A stretch of DNA of 16,449 bases from CAZCBJ01 sp964496705. GTDB taxonomy: Bacteria; Chloroflexota; Anaerolineae; Anaerolineales; Anaerolineaceae. This document shows positions 8,477-15,995 of the stretch, piece after piece. Made by a program: the position numbers and the translations under genes. Position 1 is the first letter of the stretch; each line of letters opens with the position of its first letter. Under the pieces are notes generated by a model. That model was not told the origin of the DNA. It made no database searches and worked only from the letters and a program-made list of their open reading frames with translations. The stretch is from positions 1 through 16,449 of the forward strand of contig CAZCBJ010000075.1 in NCBI GenBank assembly GCA_964496705.1, written 5' to 3'.

Positions 8477-8505
8477 TTAGCATAAAAAATGCAGTATGGT
8501 ATAAT
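8477..8505 (+). promoter_or_regulatory. Promoter of the mreB operon
   Basis: A perfect TATAAT lies at 8500-8505, with TTAGCA (4 of 6 to TTGACA) at 8477-8482, spacing 17 bp. Transcription should begin near 8512, giving a leader of about 27 nt before mreB. It is divergent from the tRNA-Gly promoter, with about 30 bp between the two -35 elements. Confidence 0.75.
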
Positions 8506-8527
8506 TTTTCGACGTTAACATAAGATC

Positions 8528-8541
8528 AGGAGTCCATTTTG
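8528..8541 (+). promoter_or_regulatory. Ribosome binding site that fixes a TTG start for mreB
   Basis: AGGAG at 8528-8532 lies 6 nt before TTG at 8539. The first in-frame ATG (8566) has no comparable site upstream. This supports TTG and a nine-residue longer N-terminus. Confidence 0.7.
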
Positions 8542-9600
8542 GCTTTTAATCCCCTCAACTGGCTCATGGGTTTGTTTTCCCTCGATATCGGTATTGACCT
8601 GGGGACGGCGAACACTTTAGTGAACGTACGCGGAAAAGGGATCATCATCAATGAGCCTTCCTGGGTGGCGATAGACAAGAAAACCAGAGAACCGAAAGCG
8701 ATCGGCGCCAGGGCAAAAGAGATGGTGGGACGTACACCATCCAATATCATCGCCATCCGCCCTTTGCGAGACGGCGTAATTTCTGAATTTGAAATTACGA
8801 AGGCGATGTTGGAGTATTTTATAGATCGCGCTCACCAACAAACCATTGTACCTATGCCAAGGCCAAGGGTTGTGATTGGAATTCCTTCCGGCGCGACGGA
8901 GGTTGAAAAACGTGCAGTTTATGATGCTTCCATGTCTTCTGGAGCCAGAGCAACATATTTAATTGAGGAGCCCAAAGCTGCTGCGCTTGGGGCAGGCTTG
9001 CCGGTTACAGAAATTCGCGGCAGTATGATTGTTGATATTGGCGGTGGAACCACTGAAGTTGCTGCACTATCAATGCAGGGCGTGGTAGTATCTCGATCAT
9101 TGAGAGTGGCCGGAGACGAGTTGGATCAAGATATTATTACATATATACGTAACAAACATAATCTGTTGATCGGTGAGCGAATGGCTGAGCAGGTTAAAAT
9201 TATGATCGGCTCGGCTTATCCTTTGCCGGCAGAAAAGACAATGACCATTCGTGGACGCAATTTGGTCACTGGCTTGCCAGAAGCGATTGAGGTGTCATCA
9301 ATTGAAATTCGTGAAGCCATCTCGGGGTCGGTTCAGGTGATCGTGGATACAATTAAAGATGCACTGGATGAGGTACCGCCAGAAATCGTATCTGATCTCA
9401 TGGAAACAGGTGTGTGTCTTGCGGGGGGCACTTCTCAATTGCATGGCCTGGCGGAACGCTTGAGTGATGATTTAAACCTTCGGGTTTGGGTAGCAGAAGA
9501 TCCTATGACATGTGTTGCCCGGGGAGCGGGCTTGATCCTGGAAGACCTGGACACTTATGCTCCATTCCTGGCTACATTGGATCGCTCTGGCAGTCGATGA
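8539..9600 (+). CDS. mreB: Rod shape-determining protein MreB (bacterial actin)
   Basis: At 353 residues this is typical MreB length. It is the actin-fold ATPase that polymerises on the inner face of the membrane and guides the elongation machinery. Visible motifs are the phosphate-1 loop IDLGTANTL (19-27), IGIPSGATEVEKRAV (113-127), EEPKAAALGAGLPV (143-156), phosphate-2 DIGGGTTE (166-173) and the adenosine motif AGGTSQLHG (295-303). The TTG start is chosen on the Shine-Dalgarno at 8528. The first 14 residues (MAFNPLNWLMGLFS) are hydrophobic and amphipathic in pattern, like the membrane-binding N-terminus of proteobacterial MreB. It has its own promoter and is followed 32 nt later by mreC. 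Together with mreC, mreD and mrdA it encodes the core elongasome. Confidence 0.97.
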   Translation: MAFNPLNWLMGLFSLDIGIDLGTANTLVNVRGKGIIINEPSWVAIDKKTREPKAIGARAKEMVGRTPSNIIAIRPLRDGVISEFEITKAMLEYFIDRAHQQTIVPMPRPRVVIGIPSGATEVEKRAVYDASMSSGARATYLIEEPKAAALGAGLPVTEIRGSMIVDIGGGTTEVAALSMQGVVVSRSLRVAGDELDQDIITYIRNKHNLLIGERMAEQVKIMIGSAYPLPAEKTMTIRGRNLVTGLPEAIEVSSIEIREAISGSVQVIVDTIKDALDEVPPEIVSDLMETGVCLAGGTSQLHGLAERLSDDLNLRVWVAEDPMTCVARGAGLILEDLDTYAPFLATLDRSGSR

Positions 9601-9632
9601 TGAGGTAACCTTTGGGTATCGCGTAGAAACGA

Positions 9633-10472
9633 ATGAAACCTATTAACGCCCGGTTATGGCAGAGTATTATTCTGCTGATTGTCATCGGTGGCATAATGTT
9701 ATTGGCTTTAGGTGGATATCTTGCGCCAGTTGTTCGTGGAATTTTAAATCCTTTGGTGGCGATTCAAAGCTGGGTTTCCACGCGATATATGTCTATCTAT
9801 GAATTCTTCACTGTTCCCAGGGATATCGCAAGCTTAAGGCAGCGTAATGCAGAATTGGAAAGCCAATTATCGCAACTTCAAACTGAAGTCGTTCAGTTAC
9901 ACCAGCAATTGCGAGAGGCTGAAATTCTTTATGCTTTGTTGGATTTCGCTCGTGAGAGACCTGAGAATCAATACATTGCTGCTGCGGTCATTGGGCGGGA
10001 TCCAAACCCATTCATTCAATATGTGATCATTGATCAAGGGACAGATGATGGCATTCGATATGGTATGCCGGTAGTCACTCAAAAGGGATTGGTAGGCCGG
10101 ATTGATGCCGTTACAGCAGGCGCTGCCCGTGTGCAATTAATCACTGACGGAGCATCAACGGTTAACGTCCGCCTGCAATCTTCCCAGACTAATGCGGTCA
10201 TCAAAGGCTCATTGACTGGAGATATTGGCCTGCAGATGGTAGCGCAAGATGTAGTCCTTCAACCAGGTGAGGTAATTCTGACCTCTGGGCTGGGAGGAAA
10301 TTACCCCGCGGATATCTTGATTGGTCAGGTGATCACTGTCCGAAAGAGTGATACGGACCTATTTCAGACTGCTGCTGTTCAGCCAGCGGTAGATTTTTCA
10401 GCATTGCGAGCTGTGCTTGTCGTTAAAAATTTTCGCCCTGTTGATGTAAGCCCTTTGCTTCCTTCACCATAA
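9633..10472 (+). CDS. mreC: Cell shape-determining protein MreC
   Basis: This 279-residue bitopic membrane protein has one transmembrane helix (about 10-30), an extracytoplasmic coiled coil (about 62-98, rich in Q, E and L) and the two-lobed beta domain of MreC (about 110-265). Family-typical stretches are VIGRDPNPFIQYVIIDQG (119-136), GMPVVTQKGLVGRI (144-157) and ILTSGLGGNYPADILIGQV (215-233). MreC links MreB and MreD to the PBP2 periplasmic region and activates PBP2-RodA. No strong Shine-Dalgarno sequence precedes ATG 9633; it lies 32 nt after mreB and probably depends on the mreB transcript. mreD begins 3 nt after its stop. Confidence 0.95.
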   Translation: MKPINARLWQSIILLIVIGGIMLLALGGYLAPVVRGILNPLVAIQSWVSTRYMSIYEFFTVPRDIASLRQRNAELESQLSQLQTEVVQLHQQLREAEILYALLDFARERPENQYIAAAVIGRDPNPFIQYVIIDQGTDDGIRYGMPVVTQKGLVGRIDAVTAGAARVQLITDGASTVNVRLQSSQTNAVIKGSLTGDIGLQMVAQDVVLQPGEVILTSGLGGNYPADILIGQVITVRKSDTDLFQTAAVQPAVDFSALRAVLVVKNFRPVDVSPLLPSP

Positions 10473-10475
10473 ACG

Positions 10476-10979
10476 ATGACAGGATACCTAATTTCCATCC
10501 CTACGCTGATCATTGCAGCCATGGTTCAGACTGTCGTTCTAGGTCGCGTCCAGTTAGTTAATGGAAAAGCGGATTTGGTTTTATTGGTGATCATTGCCTG
10601 GAGTCTTAACCAACGGGTTCGCTCTGCGTTTTTCTGGGCAATCCTCGGCGGGCTGATTATTGGCTTTATTTCCGCAACCCCTTTCTATTTACCAATCCTC
10701 ATCTACCTGAGTATTACTGTGGGTTTACGTCTTTTCATCCGCCAAGTCTGGCAAGCCCCATTACTGGCCATGTTTGCTGCGACTATAATTGGAACTTTAC
10801 TTCAACACATGGTGTTTTTCATAACCACACGTACAACTGGGGCATCCTTTACATTGCTAGAGAGCTTGAACCTCGTTACACTACCAAGTCTATTGTTAAA
10901 CTTATTATTGTCTTTACCGGTGTATGCGTTAGTATTGGATATGGCAAGCCGGCTGTATCCAGTTGAAAGTGAGATATGA
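10476..10979 (+). CDS. mreD: Rod shape-determining membrane protein MreD
   Basis: This 167-residue protein is almost wholly hydrophobic, with five or six predicted membrane helices (about 5-25, 33-48, 51-70, 72-89, 93-115, 130-155), the usual size and topology of MreD. Sequence conservation in this family is low, so the assignment rests strongly on position between mreC (3-nt gap) and mrdA (4-nt ATGA overlap). It acts in the membrane with MreC in the elongasome. No clear Shine-Dalgarno sequence is present, so translation is probably coupled to mreC. Confidence 0.9.
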   Translation: MTGYLISIPTLIIAAMVQTVVLGRVQLVNGKADLVLLVIIAWSLNQRVRSAFFWAILGGLIIGFISATPFYLPILIYLSITVGLRLFIRQVWQAPLLAMFAATIIGTLLQHMVFFITTRTTGASFTLLESLNLVTLPSLLLNLLLSLPVYALVLDMASRLYPVESEI

Positions 10980-13096
10980 ATAATTCAGAGCAGTTACAAC
11001 CTCAATTTAACATCTGGCGTTTATGGGTCTTTTATGCCATGATCGCAGTGATATTTGTTTTTTATACATACCGGTTATTCATGTATCAGATTATTGAGGG
11101 AGAGGAATATGCTGATCGCGCCGATGAAAATCGGCGAACCAATATCAGCCTGCAAACGCAGCGTGGAATCATTTATGACCGAAATGGATTCGTCCTGGCC
11201 AGAAATATTCCTTCGTACAACGTCGTCATCACACCCGCCTACTTGCCACTAGATCAAGGTGCAGTACAGGAGGTTTATCGCCAATTATCACAACTGATCG
11301 GTGTTCCTGTGAGCAATGGAAACACTGATGATGATAGTGTGAAAGCATTTAAACCCTGTGAAACTGATTTGGGGATCACTCAAGTTGTTTATATTGGTGA
11401 CACTAACGCGCCGTATGATCCCATTGAGATCAAATGTAATGTGGATCAAAAAGTTGCTATGATTGTTGAAGAAAAGGCGGTTGATTGGCCGGGTGTGGGG
11501 ATCCAAATCGAACCGATCCGGGATTATCCTACGGGCTGGATTACCTCTGAAGTGATTGGCTTTTTGGGGCCAATCCCGGCAATCTATGAAGAACAATATA
11601 AAAAAATGGGTTTTGTACCTGGAAGAGATAAAGTCGGATATGCCGGAGTGGAAGCTACATTACAAGGAATCTTGGGTGGAAAGAATGGTCTGCGGGTCGT
11701 TGAGGTTGATGTGGCTGGAAAGGAGTTGCGCGATCTGGAAAAGCCGGAGGCCTCTATTCCAGGACACAATATTGAGCTGACCATTGATACACGTCTGCAA
11801 ACAGTCGCAAAAAATGCTTTGATTAATGAGATGCGGGATTGGAACGCATGGTTTGGCACCGAGCGTTACAACAATGGCGTTGTCATTGCAATGAATCCTA
11901 GAACAGGCGAAATCCTTGCTTTGGTTACTTACCCCACGTATGAAAATAACCGCATGGCAAGGGTTATTCCAGCCTATTATTATCAGCAATTAAGCGCTGA
12001 CCCTCGCCGTCCTCTTTTTAATCACGCAATTTCGGCAGAGCATCCTCCCGGTTCGGTTTTTAAAATGGCTGCTGCCCTTGGAATCTTAAACGAAGGTGTG
12101 GTGACACCAGAATATACTATTGAAGATCCAGGTAAAATCACAATCACAGAGAAATTTTCCCCCAATGATCCCGGCCGCGAAAGAGAGTATGTTTGTTATA
12201 CCTATAAAACGACTGGGGGAGGTCATGGTACAGTTGATTTCTTACGGGGTGTCTCGCTATCTTGTGATGTGTATTTTTATAAAGTGGGTGGCGGGTATCA
12301 GCGTGAGGTTCCTGAGGGGCTGGGTATTTGGCGGATAGGCGAATATGCTCGTGCCATCGGATATGGCGCTCTAACTGGGATCGAACTGCCTGGCGAGACG
12401 GATGGTTTGATACCAGATCCGAATTGGAAACGAATCAATGTTGGTGAAAACTGGTCAACCGGTGATACTTATATTGCCACGATTGGACAGGGATATGTTT
12501 TGGCAACTCCGTTGCAGGTGTTGTTATCCATTGCGACAATCGCCAATAACGGTGTTCACATGCAACCAACACTAATCAAAGAAATCCTTGATCCAGAGGG
12601 CAATATAGTATCTTCATTTACAGATTTTTCAGGAACCAGATTCATTTCGGGTCCTAAACTACTGTGGGACATCACAAAAGATCCAAAAATTACCATTTTC
12701 GATGTAAATTATTTCGCAACTGACCAGAAGAAGACAGTTGAACCTTGGGTGGTGCAAATGGCGAAAGAGAGTATGCGGCGAGTGGTCGAAGACGGGACAG
12801 CAGCAAAAATTTTTAAAGATGACGAAGGGATTGCTTCGGCCGGCAAGACTGGCACCGCTGAATATTGCGATAATATCGCGCAGGAGAAGAATATTTGCAC
12901 TCCAGGTAATTGGCCTGCGCATGCCTGGTACGTCGGTTATGCACCATTCGATGATCCTGAGATAGCGGTTGTCGCATTTGTTTACAATGGGGATGAGGGT
13001 TCGCGGGTGGCAGGGCCTATTGTCAAAAAGGTGTTGGATGCTTATTTTGAGTTGCGCGCAATTGACCAGTCACCAGGTGGTGAAGTCAACCCCTGA
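10976..13096 (+). CDS. mrdA: Penicillin-binding protein 2 (elongation DD-transpeptidase)
   Basis: This 706-residue class B PBP crosslinks peptidoglycan during elongation, paired with RodA. One transmembrane helix (about 14-36) precedes the dimerisation/pedestal domain (about 55-250), which starts with the typical RGIIYDRNGFVLARN (63-77). The transpeptidase domain (about 290-690) has all three catalytic motifs: S360-V-F-K363 (HPPGSVFK), S429-C-D431 (the SxD form seen in PBP2 proteins) and K624-T-G626. Residues 108-170 look like an insertion in the pedestal. There are six cysteines, all on the extracytoplasmic side (128, 154, 407, 430, 631, 641). D384, C407, H417 and C430 could form a metal site. 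It overlaps mreD by 4 nt. A 49-bp gap follows before minC. Confidence 0.95.
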   Translation: MNNSEQLQPQFNIWRLWVFYAMIAVIFVFYTYRLFMYQIIEGEEYADRADENRRTNISLQTQRGIIYDRNGFVLARNIPSYNVVITPAYLPLDQGAVQEVYRQLSQLIGVPVSNGNTDDDSVKAFKPCETDLGITQVVYIGDTNAPYDPIEIKCNVDQKVAMIVEEKAVDWPGVGIQIEPIRDYPTGWITSEVIGFLGPIPAIYEEQYKKMGFVPGRDKVGYAGVEATLQGILGGKNGLRVVEVDVAGKELRDLEKPEASIPGHNIELTIDTRLQTVAKNALINEMRDWNAWFGTERYNNGVVIAMNPRTGEILALVTYPTYENNRMARVIPAYYYQQLSADPRRPLFNHAISAEHPPGSVFKMAAALGILNEGVVTPEYTIEDPGKITITEKFSPNDPGREREYVCYTYKTTGGGHGTVDFLRGVSLSCDVYFYKVGGGYQREVPEGLGIWRIGEYARAIGYGALTGIELPGETDGLIPDPNWKRINVGENWSTGDTYIATIGQGYVLATPLQVLLSIATIANNGVHMQPTLIKEILDPEGNIVSSFTDFSGTRFISGPKLLWDITKDPKITIFDVNYFATDQKKTVEPWVVQMAKESMRRVVEDGTAAKIFKDDEGIASAGKTGTAEYCDNIAQEKNICTPGNWPAHAWYVGYAPFDDPEIAVVAFVYNGDEGSRVAGPIVKKVLDAYFELRAIDQSPGGEVNP

Positions 13097-13100
13097 TGAC

Positions 13101-13109
13101 TGCTATAAT
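13101..13109 (+). promoter_or_regulatory. Extended -10 promoter for minCDE-rodA
   Basis: TGCTATAAT fits TGnTATAAT perfectly, just after the mrdA stop. The -35 position (TGAAGT at 17 bp) is poor, as is allowed for extended -10 promoters. Transcription would start near 13116, about 30 nt before minC. It can add to readthrough from the mreB promoter. Confidence 0.6.
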
Positions 13110-13145
13110 TAGAAAAAAATACATTACAACAGGAAAATAATCGGC

Positions 13146-13820
13146 GTGGTACAAATAAAAGGGATTAAAGAAGGTCTATTGGTCAGCCTTGGCGAAGGAG
13201 AGTGGAAAGAGCTACAAAATCAGCTATTAGAATATGTATCCAACCAGTCTAGTTTTTTTAGTGGGGCAAAAGTGGCGTTGGATGTTGGAAGCCAGATTTT
13301 GCATGCATCTGAAATGGGTATGCTTCGGGATCGCTTATCAGAGCGCGGAATCCAGCTCTGGGCAGTGGTTGGCAGCTCACCCACCACAGAGCAGACTGCT
13401 CAAATGTTAGGTCTGGCAACCCGGCTTTCTCATTCAAAAGTTGAAAGGCAAACCCAACGGGTTGAAAACAATTTTGGAGGAGAGGCGACATTATTAATTA
13501 ACCGGACATTGCGGTCGGGATACCGAATTGAACATGAAAATCATATCCTGATAATCGGCGATGTAAATCCCGGAGCCGAGGTCATATCCATGGGTAGTGT
13601 GGTGGTATGGGGTAAGCTCAAAGGTAGCGTGCATGCGGGCTACCAGGGGAAAGAGGCTGCGATGGTCTGTGCGATGGAAATGGCTCCGATGCAGTTGCGC
13701 ATAGCCAATCTTATTTTGTTATTATCAAATCGTAAAGGGAAATTGATGCCTGAGATGGCGAGAATTTTTGATGGACGGATTATTTTGACTGAGTGGAAAG
13801 CGAAAGAGGGAGGCAGATGA
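13146..13820 (+). CDS. minC: Septum site-determining protein MinC
   Basis: This 224-residue protein is the FtsZ-assembly inhibitor of the Min system. The N-terminal FtsZ-interacting domain spans about 1-95. The C-terminal beta-helical domain (about 113-215) carries LINRTLRSGYRIEH (117-130), GDVNPGAEVISMG (138-150) and VVWGKLKGSVHAG (153-165), characteristic of MinC. The usual RSGQ motif that contacts MinD reads RSGY (123-126). The start is GTG, with AGGA at 13131-13134 (11 nt spacing, rather long). It overlaps minD by 4 nt. It follows mrdA by 49 bp, a gap that contains a likely promoter. MinC is recruited to the membrane by MinD and blocks Z-ring assembly away from midcell. Confidence 0.95.
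   Translation: MVQIKGIKEGLLVSLGEGEWKELQNQLLEYVSNQSSFFSGAKVALDVGSQILHASEMGMLRDRLSERGIQLWAVVGSSPTTEQTAQMLGLATRLSHSKVERQTQRVENNFGGEATLLINRTLRSGYRIEHENHILIIGDVNPGAEVISMGSVVVWGKLKGSVHAGYQGKEAAMVCAMEMAPMQLRIANLILLLSNRKGKLMPEMARIFDGRIILTEWKAKEGGR
13806..13813 (+). promoter_or_regulatory. Strong ribosome binding site fixing the minD start
   Basis: GAGGGAGG inside the 3' end of minC lies 3 nt before ATG 13817. The anti-Shine-Dalgarno core can also pair at GAGGG with 6 nt spacing. It favours ATG 13817 over the in-frame GTG at 13793. Confidence 0.7.
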
Positions 13821-14617
13821 CGGCAAAGGTTGTTACCATAACATCGGGAAAGGGAGGTGTGGGGAAAACCACTGCCACCGCAAACCTTGGAATTGCATTG
13901 GCTCTTTTAGGTCAAAAGGTGGTTTGTATTGACGGAGATATTGGCCTGCGAAACCTTGATGTTGTCCTTGGTCTCGAAAACCGAATTGTTTATGATCTTG
14001 TGGACGTTGTTGAAGCAAGGTGTCGTTTGCGCCAGGCCATGATCCGTGATAAACGCTTACCGGAATTGTATCTGATCCCTGCTGCTCAAACACGGGATAA
14101 ATCTGCGGTCTCACCCAGCGATATGGTTCAATTGTGTGAAAGTCTGGATGGAGAAGTGGATTGGATTCTGATCGATTCGCCTGCAGGAATTGAGCGCGGT
14201 TTTCGGAATGTCATTGCCCCAGCGGATATAGCGATTGTGGTTACCAATCCTGAAGTGTCTGCAGTCCGAGATGCAGACCGAATCATTGGATTGATTGAAG
14301 CCGAAGAAAAGGGACCAGCTAAGTTAATCATTAATCGCTTGAATCCTGCGATGGTTCGAGATGGAAACATGCTCACTGCTGAAGATGTGCTCGAATTATT
14401 GGCTGTAGAACTCATCGGAATTATTCCTGAGGATGAGGCGGTCTTAATCAGCACCAATCGAGGACAACCGGTTGCATTGAACCCAAAATCTAAAGCCGGG
14501 CAAGCATTTCACTTAATTGCTCGAAGATTAATGGGCGAAAACATCCCGATTGATCAAGGCAATCATGATGGTTTTCTGCAAAAAATATCGCGAATATTCC
14601 GCCAGGGAGGTAGTTGA
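13817..14617 (+). CDS. minD: Septum site-determining ATPase MinD
   Basis: This 266-residue protein is a ParA/MinD-family ATPase. The deviant Walker A is GKGGVGKTT (11-19), with signature lysine K12 and K17. The switch I region reads DGDIGLRNLD (39-48) and Walker B is WILIDSPAG (116-124, D120). The C-terminus (about 251-263, GFLQKISRIFRQ) is an amphipathic basic helix, the membrane-targeting sequence that inserts when ATP-bound MinD dimerises. The start is set at ATG 13817, which overlaps the minC stop (ATGA) and is preceded by GAGGGAGG; an in-frame GTG 24 nt upstream would add residues unlike MinD. MinD recruits MinC and is stimulated by MinE, encoded immediately downstream with a one-base TGATG overlap. 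Confidence 0.97.
   Translation: MTAKVVTITSGKGGVGKTTATANLGIALALLGQKVVCIDGDIGLRNLDVVLGLENRIVYDLVDVVEARCRLRQAMIRDKRLPELYLIPAAQTRDKSAVSPSDMVQLCESLDGEVDWILIDSPAGIERGFRNVIAPADIAIVVTNPEVSAVRDADRIIGLIEAEEKGPAKLIINRLNPAMVRDGNMLTAEDVLELLAVELIGIIPEDEAVLISTNRGQPVALNPKSKAGQAFHLIARRLMGENIPIDQGNHDGFLQKISRIFRQGGS
14606..14610 (+). promoter_or_regulatory. Ribosome binding site fixing the minE start
   Basis: GGAGG lies 6 nt before ATG 14617. It supports the first of two adjacent ATG codons rather than the TTG at 14614, where spacing would be only 3 nt. Confidence 0.6.
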
Positions 14618-14886
14618 TGATGGCTGGTTGGCTGGAACAACTCACACAACGAAAAAAAAGCGCTGGCGATGCCAAAGATAGGCTGAAACTGGTACTGATT
14701 CATGACCGCACCGATTTGAGTCAGGAAGACCTTGCCTCGATGAAGGATGAAATATTAAAGGTGATCTCAAAATATGTTGAGATAGATCCCGAAACAGTGC
14801 GTATTTCAATGGCACATGAAGGTAGAGAGCAGAGGTTGGTAGCGGATATTCCGGTGAAGAATGCCCGACGGAGGCGAAGCAAGTAG
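14617..14886 (+). CDS. minE: Cell division topological specificity factor MinE
   Basis: This 89-residue protein has the usual MinE size. The N-terminal amphipathic part (AGWLEQLTQRKKSAGDAKDR, about 3-22) corresponds to the membrane-binding segment. RLKLVLIHDRTDLS (about 22-35) is the MinD-activating region, and EILKVISKYVEIDPETVRI (about 46-64) with LVADIPVK (about 75-82) is the dimerising topological-specificity domain. It ends in a basic tail (NARRRRSK). It stimulates the MinD ATPase and drives pole-to-pole oscillation. The ATG overlaps the minD TGA by one base; rodA follows 8 nt after its stop. Confidence 0.96.
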   Translation: MMAGWLEQLTQRKKSAGDAKDRLKLVLIHDRTDLSQEDLASMKDEILKVISKYVEIDPETVRISMAHEGREQRLVADIPVKNARRRRSK

Positions 14887-14894
14887 ATTCAATA

Positions 14895-15992
14895 ATGAAT
14901 CGCGAAATCAGAAGGCATTTCGATTATTTATTATTTGGTAGTGTGATTATTCTCAGTATTTTCGGCGTTGCGATGATTCGATCAGCGATTGCCGGGAATG
15001 AGACTCTGGCTGGTTTAGTTTCACGCCAGGCAATCTATGTGGCGATAGGTTTTGGGGTCATTTTTATCGTTTCGTTGGTGGATTATCATTATTGGGCGTC
15101 ATTGACCAGGGTGATGTATGTTATCACTTTTATTTTTTTGATCGTAATTTTTGTCACTGGTCTAGTTAGTTTTGGGGCGAGGCGCTGGCTAGACACCGGT
15201 TTAGTTCTGATCCAACCCTCGGAATTGGCGAAAATAGTCATCATACTTGTTCTGGCTGATTTTTTTTCGAAAAACCAGGATCGCCCAAAAGATATCCGCT
15301 GGATAGGCTTAAGTTTGCTGATCACACTAGGTATCGTCATTTGGATACTCTTACAACCCAATCTAAGTACATCGATCGTGATAATCGTTATCTGGTTTGC
15401 GATGATTTGGTTGAGCGGACTTCCCCTGAAATATTTTTTAATATTTACCATATTGGCTGTTGTCATCGCAGGAGCTCTGTTTCCTTTTTTAGAAGATTAT
15501 CAAAAGGCGAGGATCATTGACTTTTTCTTCCCTGATCCAAATGCCAGCTATGGGAATACATATAACGTTGATCAAGCCCTGGTTACCATCGGCTCAGGGG
15601 GACTGTTTGGCCAAGGGTATGGGCACAGCACCCAGGTGCAATTGCGTTTCCTAAAAGTAAGACATACTGATTTCATATTTGCTGCAATGGCTTCAGAATT
15701 TGGTTTTATTGGCACCATTCTGGTAATAGGCTTATTGGTTTTTGTCATTTTGCGATGTCTTCGCGCGGCTCGGAAGGCTGCAGATTTATTTGGCTCTTTG
15801 ATTGCGTTTGGGTTTGCGGTTTTGATTTTCTTCCAAACCGCTGTTAATATTGGCGTAAACCTAAATGTGATTCCGGTTACTGGACTAACCCTCCCGTTTA
15901 TCAGTTATGGTGGATCCTCGTTGTTATCCATGTCATTGGGTATTGGTTTAGTCGAATCAGTGATATCCAGACATAAAGAACTTGAGTTTTAA
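14895..15992 (+). CDS. rodA: RodA, SEDS-family peptidoglycan glycosyltransferase
   Basis: This 365-residue polytopic protein has about ten membrane helices and belongs to the RodA/FtsW/SpoVE family, which polymerises lipid II. RRWLDTGLVLIQPSELAK (96-113) is the conserved membrane-proximal motif. GGLFGQGYGHSTQVQLRFL (235-253), then RHTDFIFAAMASEFG (256-270), include D259, aligned with the catalytic aspartate of RodA. NVIPVTGLTLPFISYGGSS (324-342) is the family signature. The QLRFL...HTDFIF pattern and linkage to mrdA/mre favour RodA over FtsW. It starts 8 nt after minE with no strong Shine-Dalgarno sequence, so it is likely translated from the min transcript. It is the partner of the PBP2 encoded upstream, separated from it by minCDE. 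Confidence 0.93.
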   Translation: MNREIRRHFDYLLFGSVIILSIFGVAMIRSAIAGNETLAGLVSRQAIYVAIGFGVIFIVSLVDYHYWASLTRVMYVITFIFLIVIFVTGLVSFGARRWLDTGLVLIQPSELAKIVIILVLADFFSKNQDRPKDIRWIGLSLLITLGIVIWILLQPNLSTSIVIIVIWFAMIWLSGLPLKYFLIFTILAVVIAGALFPFLEDYQKARIIDFFFPDPNASYGNTYNVDQALVTIGSGGLFGQGYGHSTQVQLRFLKVRHTDFIFAAMASEFGFIGTILVIGLLVFVILRCLRAARKAADLFGSLIAFGFAVLIFFQTAVNIGVNLNVIPVTGLTLPFISYGGSSLLSMSLGIGLVESVISRHKELEF

Positions 15993-15995
15993 ATC

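Noticed and set aside
11660..11989. Minus-strand open frame of 109 codons opposite mrdA
   Set aside because: The plus strand is clear PBP2 coding sequence here; no ribosome site or recognisable domain supports the antisense frame.
13062..13067. TTGACC near the mrdA 3' end as the -35 of the minC promoter
   Set aside because: It is 36 bp from the TATAAT at 13104, far beyond usable spacing.
13793..13816. GTG start for MinD 24 nt upstream
   Set aside because: It adds MESERGRQ, unlike MinD N-termini, and ignores the strong ribosome site just before ATG 13817.
15089..15466. Minus-strand open frame of 125 codons opposite rodA
   Set aside because: It is antisense to conserved RodA sequence and reflects the biased codons of membrane helices.
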